From Omnitrophica WOR_2 bacterium RIFCSPLOWO2_12_FULL_51_24 (lineage in GTDB: Bacteria; Omnitrophota; Gorgyraeia; Pluralincolimonadales; Pluralincolimonadaceae), in the NCBI GenBank assembly GCA_001805885.1, contig MHHC01000025.1:1-18832 (forward strand): a stretch of DNA of 18,832 bases, in the 5' to 3' direction. Position numbers and translations under genes: made by a program. This document shows positions 14,599-18,832 of this stretch, one piece after another. Below the pieces are notes generated by a model that worked only from the letters and a program-made list of their open reading frames with translations, did no database searches and was not told where the DNA came from. Each line of letters opens with the position of its first letter. Positions within the stretch are counted from its first letter, which is position 1.

Positions 14599-14703
14599 GG
14601 TTGTGGATTCCAAAATTGCCTTTGTCGGGGAGCCCTCGTGAGAGGGAAAGGCAAAGATAAAAAGGTCCAGCCGGTCCTTTTAAAAATTTCGGAATCCACA
14701 ACC
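14599..14703 (+). promoter_or_regulatory. Structured RNA leader of the mraZ operon (three-way junction)
   Basis: Outer stem P1 pairs 14599-14617 with 14685-14703: 13 uninterrupted bp (GGTTGTGGATTCC/GGAATCCACAACC), then one mismatch and more pairs. Inside, P2 pairs TTGCCTTT (14616-14623) with AAAGGCAA (14647-14654) and carries an inner CCCTC-GTGA-GAGGG hairpin (14633-14646), whose GTGA is a GNRA tetraloop. P3 pairs AAAAGG (14660-14665) with CCTTTT (14676-14681), with CC/GG above one T-T mismatch. It lies between the promoter and the mraZ start. I do not recognise it as a known riboswitch class. A transposon-derived inverted repeat is the main alternative. Confidence 0.6.
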
Positions 14704-14740
14704 TTTAGTTTCTCTAGATGGAGGTTCGGGGGGAATTCAG

Positions 14741-15190
14741 ATGTTCTACGGCGAATACGAACATACTATCGACAGGAAGGGCAGGATCATTGTTCCCTCC
14801 AAGTTCCGCGACGTCTTCAAGGAACAGTTCGTCGAGAAGTTCTATGTCACCCGCGGCCTGGACAAATGCCTCTTCGTTTTCACCGAGGAGGAATGGAAGA
14901 CCCAGGAACAAAAATTCAAATCGATGTCATTCACAAAGGCGGATTCAAGAAAATTCAACCGCCTTTTCTTTTCGGGCGCGGTCGACGTGACCTGCGACAA
15001 ACAGGGGAGAGTCCTGTTGCCACAATACCTGAAGGATTATGCCGGGATAAAACGGGACGTCATGATAGTCGGCGTCTCTAACAGGATAGAGATATGGTCG
15101 AAGGAAGAGTGGCGCAAGTATTACGAGGGCGCCGCGCCGTCATTCGAGAAGACCGCTGAGAATTTGCTCGATCTGGAAGAGAAAGGCTAA
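14741..15190 (+). CDS. mraZ: Transcriptional regulator MraZ
   Basis: A 149-residue DNA-binding protein that usually represses the dcw cluster it heads. It is built of two SpoVT/AbrB-like repeats, each with the family signature: DRKGRIIVP (Asp11-Arg15) and DKQGRVLLP (Asp86-Arg90). It is of normal length and forms ring-shaped oligomers in known cases. ATG 14741 is preceded by GGGGGGAA (about 14728-14735); a GGAGG at 14720 is farther off. Candidate operator boxes lie about 150 nt upstream, so autoregulation is likely. The next gene, rsmH, follows after a short gap with a hairpin. It is the first gene of a cell division and cell wall operon that runs to the window end. Confidence 0.96.
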   Translation: MFYGEYEHTIDRKGRIIVPSKFRDVFKEQFVEKFYVTRGLDKCLFVFTEEEWKTQEQKFKSMSFTKADSRKFNRLFFSGAVDVTCDKQGRVLLPQYLKDYAGIKRDVMIVGVSNRIEIWSKEEWRKYYEGAAPSFEKTAENLLDLEEKG

Positions 15191-15216
15191 GCCCCGTACC
15201 AAGTATGATACGGGGT
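15191..15216 (+). other. Hairpin between mraZ and rsmH
   Basis: CCCCGTA (15192-15198) pairs perfectly with TACGGGG (15209-15215) around a 10-nt loop; a G-T pair extends it. No T-tract follows, so it is not an intrinsic terminator. It lies 20 nt before the presumed rsmH start and may tune read-through or translation. Confidence 0.6.
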
Positions 15217-15235
15217 AAAGGATTCGGAGACGGAG

Positions 15236-16135
15236 ATATTACATAGGCCCGTTCTTTTAAAAGAAGTTATTGAGGCGCTCGCACCGGCGCCGGGGAAGAC
15301 TATCGTTGATTGCACGGTAGGGCTCGGCGGGCATGCCGAGGCGATATCGGAGAAATTAATACCCGGCGGCAGGTTAATAGGGATAGACAGGGACAGCGAA
15401 GCGCTTGAGATCGCCAGGGAAAGATTAAGGAGGCCTGGGGACGCGCTTTTGATGCACGGCAACTTCGGCGATCTTAAGGCGATCTTTGAAAAATCGAATA
15501 TAGAAAAGGCCGACGGTTTCTTATTCGATCTTGGTGTCTCTTCGATGCAGTTCGATAAGGCCGAGAGGGGCTTCAGCTTCCGTTATGACGCTCCGCTGGA
15601 CATGCGGATGGATAAGGAAGCCGGCTTAACCGCGGAAGAATTGATCGGCCGCGCCCCGGAAGCCGAACTGAGCCGGATCATCTACGAGTACGGCGAGGAG
15701 AGGTTCAGCCGCAGGATCGCGAAAGCGATAGTCGAAAAGAGGAAGAGTGCCCGGATCGATACGACCGGCAAGCTCGTGGATATCATCATGCGAGCCGTCC
15801 CGTATAAGGGGAAACATGGCCGTGTGCATCCGGCAACGAGGACTTTTCAGGCGCTCAGGATAGCCGTGAATGATGAATTAAAGGCGCTTGATAAGGCGCT
15901 GGATGACGCGATCGGGCTGTTAAAGGCCTCGGGCAGGATATGCGTCATATCGTATCATTCGCTCGAGGACAGGATAGTGAAGAACAGGTTCAGAGAAGCC
16001 AAGGCCGAGGGGATTTTGGATATTCTTTACAAAAAACCCCTGACCCCCGGGGACGGGGAGATCGGGGAGAATCCGAGGTCGCGGAGCGCGAAATTGCGCG
16101 CTGCGATGGCGACCGGCAAGGGGTTAGGACCATAG
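15236..16135 (+). CDS. rsmH: 16S rRNA (cytosine1402-N4)-methyltransferase RsmH (MraW)
   Basis: A SAM-dependent methyltransferase that modifies C1402 in the ribosomal P site; it is a standard dcw member. The conserved N-terminus HRPVLLKEVIEAL begins at 15242, followed by SAM motif I (DCTVGLGGHAEAI), GIDRD, FLFDLGVSSMQFD, ERGFSFRYDAPLDMRM, HPATRTFQALRIAVN and ICVISYHSLEDRIVK. Length is about 300 residues, normal for the family. The frame is open from 15209, but it has no ATG, GTG or TTG until about 15449, which would remove the SAM site. I placed the start at ATA 15236, because GGAG motifs (15226-15229, 15232-15235) precede it and it gives a normal N-terminus. ACG 15230 or a frameshift from ATG 15205 are alternatives. 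The stop abuts ftsL. Confidence 0.88.
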   Translation: MLHRPVLLKEVIEALAPAPGKTIVDCTVGLGGHAEAISEKLIPGGRLIGIDRDSEALEIARERLRRPGDALLMHGNFGDLKAIFEKSNIEKADGFLFDLGVSSMQFDKAERGFSFRYDAPLDMRMDKEAGLTAEELIGRAPEAELSRIIYEYGEERFSRRIAKAIVEKRKSARIDTTGKLVDIIMRAVPYKGKHGRVHPATRTFQALRIAVNDELKALDKALDDAIGLLKASGRICVISYHSLEDRIVKNRFREAKAEGILDILYKKPLTPGDGEIGENPRSRSAKLRAAMATGKGLGP

Positions 16136-16522
16136 ATGAAAGCTTACAAATTTTTGATGACGACTATAATTGTAACTGTGGTCGCGCTGCTGTACGTAAA
16201 CCAGCAGACGGCCCTGATACGCCTTAGTTACGATATAAAGACCAAGGATAAGGCCTATTCTGACCTCCTTGACCGCAGTAAGATATTGCTATATAATGTA
16301 AGGCAGTTGGAATCACCGGCCAGGCTCGAGAGGATCCTGCTTGCGAAGCAGATGAAACTCGAGGTTCCTTCCAGGGAACGCGTCATTCTTGTCTCGGCCG
16401 CGTCCGAAGAATCCGGCACAAAAGGGATCACCCGTACCGCGGGTTTCTTCGGAAAAATCCGCCAGACCACGGCCAGCCTATTTGCTTTAGGACCGGAAGC
16501 GCAAGCGAACTTAGTTAAGTAA
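16136..16522 (+). CDS. ftsL: Cell division protein FtsL-like
   Basis: A 128-residue bitopic membrane protein. A short cytoplasmic N-terminus (MKAYKF) is followed by one TM helix (about 7-22) and an extracytoplasmic helical region with leucine spacing suited to a coiled coil (about 24-65), then SPARLERILLAKQMKL, comparable to the post-coil segment of FtsL. FtsL joins FtsB and FtsQ and activates FtsWI at the division site. Sequence conservation in this family is low; the call depends on topology and on position between rsmH and ftsI, where ftsL is expected. ATG 16136 follows the rsmH TAG directly. The C-terminal 40 residues are less conserved and look disordered. Confidence 0.8.
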   Translation: MKAYKFLMTTIIVTVVALLYVNQQTALIRLSYDIKTKDKAYSDLLDRSKILLYNVRQLESPARLERILLAKQMKLEVPSRERVILVSAASEESGTKGITRTAGFFGKIRQTTASLFALGPEAQANLVK

Positions 16523-16539
16523 TAGATTTCATTAATACA

Positions 16540-16572
16540 TACCCTAATAGTTTTCCGCCGAAAACAAGGGTA
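16540..16572 (+). other. Hairpin abutting the ftsI ribosome binding site
   Basis: TACCCT (16540-16545) pairs with AGGGTA (16567-16572), enclosing GTTTTC (16550-16555) and GAAAAC (16560-16565) with a CGCC tetraloop. The last base of the outer stem is the first base of AGGA (16572-16575), the likely Shine-Dalgarno for GTG 16581. It could limit ribosome access and set the FtsL:FtsI ratio. Confidence 0.55.
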
Positions 16573-16580
16573 GGATACAA

Positions 16581-18308
16581 GTGTATACTAGAGCCCACAA
16601 GAGACGCCTCAATCTCGTATTTTCTTTATTTATTTTTTTATTAAGCCTGCTTCTAATACGTGTCATATATTGGCAGGTCGCCCGCTCGTATAATCTCACC
16701 TTACTCGCCAAGAAACAACACACGGCGATAATAGAACTCCAGCCTAGGCGCGGCACTATCTACGACAGGAACATGAGACCGCTTGCGGTCTCACTGAATC
16801 TAGAATCGGTCTTCGCCAACGCGAGAGAGATCAACGACAAGAGGGATGCCGCAAGGAAACTTGCGCCCGCCCTGGGACTAAGCGAACAATTCGTCTACGG
16901 ACGCATCAATAGGAATAAGGGATTTATCTGGATCAAGCGCAAGTTAAGCCCGGTCGAGGCAGCGAAAGTCAAAGTCCTCAAAATAAAAGGGATAGAATTT
17001 TTAAGGGAATCGAAGAGGGTTTATCCGAACAATTCACTTGCCAGCCAGATAGTCGGCTATGCCGGCACTGACAACAGAGGACTCGAAGGGCTCGAGCTGA
17101 AGTACGATGAGTATCTTCGAGGTTCCCCCGGCTACAGGGCGACTTTCAGGGATGCTCGCCGCCGGGAGATCGCGTCCTTTGAATATGAGTACTATCCCGC
17201 TGTCGACGGCCTCGACCTTCTCCTCACTATAGACGACATAATACAGCACATCGCCGAGCGCGAGCTTGATTGGGCTGTAAAGAAATTCCATCCGATAGGG
17301 GCATGCATAATCGTCATGGACCCGAAGACAGGCGATATACTCGCGATGTCAAGCAGGCCCACTTTTGATCTCAACAATTTTCAGGGCGCGGGCGCCGAAA
17401 ATAGAAGAAACCGCGCGGTGACCGACATGTACGAACCCGGTTCGATCTTTAAGATAGTCACCGCATCGGCGGCGCTTGAAGAGAATAAAGTGGGGCTAAG
17501 CGATAAATTCTTCTGCGAGAACGGAGCATGGAATCACGGCGGCGGAAAAATTCTGCACGACCACACAGGGCACGGCTGGCTTACCTTCAGAGAAATCATT
17601 AAGAAATCATCAAATATAGGTACCGTAAAAGTCGCGTTAAAGCTTGGCGGCGGTAATTTATACACTTATATAAGGAGGTTCGGTTTCGGTGACCTTACTA
17701 ATATCGACCTGCCCGGTGAAGTGCCGGGGTTCATACGCCCCCCTTCCCGGTGGTCCGGGACCTCTATGTACGCGATCCCGATGGGACAGGAAGTGACGGT
17801 CTCTCCCATACAGATGGCATGCGCCATGTCGGTTATCGCTAACGGCGGGAATCTGGTAAAACCGAGGATCATGCTATCAATACAGGACAAGCACGGCGAG
17901 ACGATAAAAGAATTCCAGCCGGCAGCCGTAAGAGAGGTTATTTCAGAGGAGACAGCCGCAACGATGAGGGATATCTTGAGCGGAGTGGTAGCCGACGGTA
18001 CAGGGAAACTCGCCCAGGTCGAGGGCTATGATGTAGCAGGAAAGACCGGGACCTCGCAGAAGATAGAGAACGGGACCTTTTCGCATTCAAAATTTATCGC
18101 TTCATTCGTGGGCTTCGCGCCGGTCAGGGATCCGAAGATCGTCGTTATTGTAATGCTCGACCAGCCGCATCCGCAATATTTCGGAGGGATTGTCGCGGCG
18201 CCGGTCTTCAGCAGGGTCGTGAAGGATACCCTGAGGTATCTCGAGATAAAGCCGGCGAATATCAAAGAGGTCAAAAGGGAAGTGGAGCTTCAGAGCGTAG
18301 AGGATTAA
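16581..18308 (+). CDS. ftsI: Peptidoglycan transpeptidase FtsI (PBP3 class)
   Basis: A 575-residue monofunctional class B penicillin-binding protein that crosslinks septal peptidoglycan with FtsW. A short cytoplasmic tail and one TM anchor (about 9-30) precede the dimerisation/pedestal domain, which begins with the typical RGTIYDRNMRPLAVS. The transpeptidase domain has all three active-site motifs: SxxK as SIFK (288-291, nucleophile Ser288), SxN as SSN (343-345) and KTGT (488-491). No PASTA repeats follow, which suits a Gram-negative type. GTG 16581 is used, with AGGA at 16572-16575; the arginine-rich N-terminus fits an inside-positive signal anchor. It lies 58 nt after ftsL, the longest gap inside the cluster after mraZ, and that gap holds a hairpin. 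The stop overlaps the murE start by one base. Confidence 0.96.
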   Translation: MYTRAHKRRLNLVFSLFIFLLSLLLIRVIYWQVARSYNLTLLAKKQHTAIIELQPRRGTIYDRNMRPLAVSLNLESVFANAREINDKRDAARKLAPALGLSEQFVYGRINRNKGFIWIKRKLSPVEAAKVKVLKIKGIEFLRESKRVYPNNSLASQIVGYAGTDNRGLEGLELKYDEYLRGSPGYRATFRDARRREIASFEYEYYPAVDGLDLLLTIDDIIQHIAERELDWAVKKFHPIGACIIVMDPKTGDILAMSSRPTFDLNNFQGAGAENRRNRAVTDMYEPGSIFKIVTASAALEENKVGLSDKFFCENGAWNHGGGKILHDHTGHGWLTFREIIKKSSNIGTVKVALKLGGGNLYTYIRRFGFGDLTNIDLPGEVPGFIRPPSRWSGTSMYAIPMGQEVTVSPIQMACAMSVIANGGNLVKPRIMLSIQDKHGETIKEFQPAAVREVISEETAATMRDILSGVVADGTGKLAQVEGYDVAGKTGTSQKIENGTFSHSKFIASFVGFAPVRDPKIVVIVMLDQPHPQYFGGIVAAPVFSRVVKDTLRYLEIKPANIKEVKREVELQSVED

Positions 18309-18832
18309 TGAAACTCAAAGAACTATTGCGGGAAGTAGATTATAAAGGATCGTCAATCTTCCCCCATGGACAGGATATCGATATAAAGGGGATCTCCAGT
18401 GATTCCAAGACGGCCGGAAGGGATGATCTTTTTATCGCGGTCTCCGGTACGACTTTTGACGGCCATAAGTTCGCGAATGAGGCCGCCGACAAGGGTTGCG
18501 TGGCGGTTGTGCTGGAAAAGGATGTCGCGCTCCCTGACGGCATCGCAAAGATATTCGTCAGGGACTCGAGGGCCGCAGCCCCGAAGATAGCCAACAACTT
18601 CTTCGGCAGTCCGGCAGAGAAATTGAAGTGCGTCGGCATAACCGGGACTAACGGGAAGACGACGATATCGTATCTTGTCGATTCGATAATCTCAGCGGCG
18701 GGGCACAGGGCCGGCGTGATCGGGACGATAAGTTACAGGATAGGAAAACGGGTCATACCGGCGACAAACACCACACCCGGTCCTATCGACCTCTATAGTT
18801 TCATGAGCGAGATGGTCAGGAATTCCAGCGAT
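18308..18832 (+). CDS. murE: UDP-MurNAc-tripeptide synthetase MurE, N-terminal part
   Basis: The first 175 residues; the gene runs off the window. MurE adds the third amino acid (usually meso-diaminopimelate or lysine) to UDP-MurNAc-L-Ala-D-Glu in the cytosol. The N-terminal domain shows ISSDSKTAGRDDLFIAVSG, which binds the uridine part of the substrate. The ATP-binding P-loop is TGTNGKTT (112-119, Lys117), followed by VIGTISY and TNTTPGPIDLYSFM, a stretch typical of MurE and not of MurF, MurC or MurD. ATG 18308 overlaps the ftsI stop (TAATG), indicating coupling. The residues that select diaminopimelate or lysine (DNPR-type motif) lie beyond the window, so specificity cannot be called. Confidence 0.95.
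   Translation, partial: MKLKELLREVDYKGSSIFPHGQDIDIKGISSDSKTAGRDDLFIAVSGTTFDGHKFANEAADKGCVAVVLEKDVALPDGIAKIFVRDSRAAAPKIANNFFGSPAEKLKCVGITGTNGKTTISYLVDSIISAAGHRAGVIGTISYRIGKRVIPATNTTPGPIDLYSFMSEMVRNSSD

Noticed and set aside
14599..14703. A TPP or fluoride riboswitch before mraZ
   Set aside because: GGGGAGCCC recalls part of the TPP element, but the CTGAGA and other conserved blocks are missing, and the fluoride pseudoknot pattern is absent.
14638..15081. A + strand frame of 147 residues overlapping mraZ
   Set aside because: It covers the structured leader and runs out of frame through mraZ, whose AbrB-like motifs are unambiguous.
1..18832. CRISPR array, prophage, toxin-antitoxin or defence island
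   Set aside because: No regularly spaced repeats, phage structural genes or paired small toxin-antitoxin frames were seen; apart from the first 3.5 kb the region is core genome.

Overview
The window is bacterial chromosome with every recognisable gene on the + strand. It reads as core housekeeping DNA from an uncultured, probably anaerobic Gram-negative bacterium. The order cvpA-nif3-dnaG-rpoD, the Tat-exported DUF362 protein beside a multi-cluster NapH/NapG-like iron-sulfur protein, a type A RNase P RNA and a classical dcw cluster make Candidatus Omnitrophota (or a relative) my best guess. That placement is inference from gene content only. Most genes look GC-moderate. One island at about 1.87-3.5 kb is clearly AT-richer.

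Layout. (1) 1-3513, accessory: the 3' end of a REP-associated tyrosine transposase (RAYT), a REP-like hairpin, a membrane dCache-HAMP-GGDEF diguanylate cyclase, and a TMTC-like GT-C glycosyltransferase with TPRs interrupted by one in-frame TAG. (2) 3556-8520: a near-consensus promoter drives cvpA, a NIF3-like gene, dnaG and rpoD, a variant of the macromolecular-synthesis operon. (3) 8510-11031: a Tat-signal DUF362 protein translationally coupled to a NapH-NapG fusion with six ferredoxin-type cysteine clusters. (4) 11050-12902: a promoter, tRNA(CAU) and tRNA-Val(CAC), a C4 zinc-ribbon coiled-coil protein, RNase HI and RNase P RNA. (5) 12918-14390: a PilZ protein and a PilT-like ATPase. (6) 14391-18832: a 350-bp intergenic region full of structure (two hairpins, a near-consensus promoter, three GTGG boxes at exact 10-bp steps, a branched RNA leader), followed by the start of the dcw cluster: mraZ, rsmH, ftsL, ftsI and murE (cut by the window end).

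How the genes work together. The GGDEF enzyme makes c-di-GMP. The PilZ protein has both c-di-GMP-binding motifs and sits beside a PilT-type motor, so the window holds a plausible source, receptor and output for surface motility, although the two loci are 11 kb apart. DnaG and the primary sigma factor are co-expressed with NIF3 and CvpA. The dcw promoter carries what look like MraZ operator boxes, implying autoregulation of the division operon. All three promoters I could read have a 17-nt spacer and near-consensus hexamers.

Most unusual points: the structured leader before mraZ; an rsmH reading frame with no ATG, GTG or TTG ahead of its conserved N-terminus; an internal twin-arginine motif in the polyferredoxin fusion; the loss of the Walker B glutamate in the PilT-like protein; and the single amber codon in the TMTC gene. 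I saw no CRISPR array, intact insertion sequence, prophage or obvious defence system.
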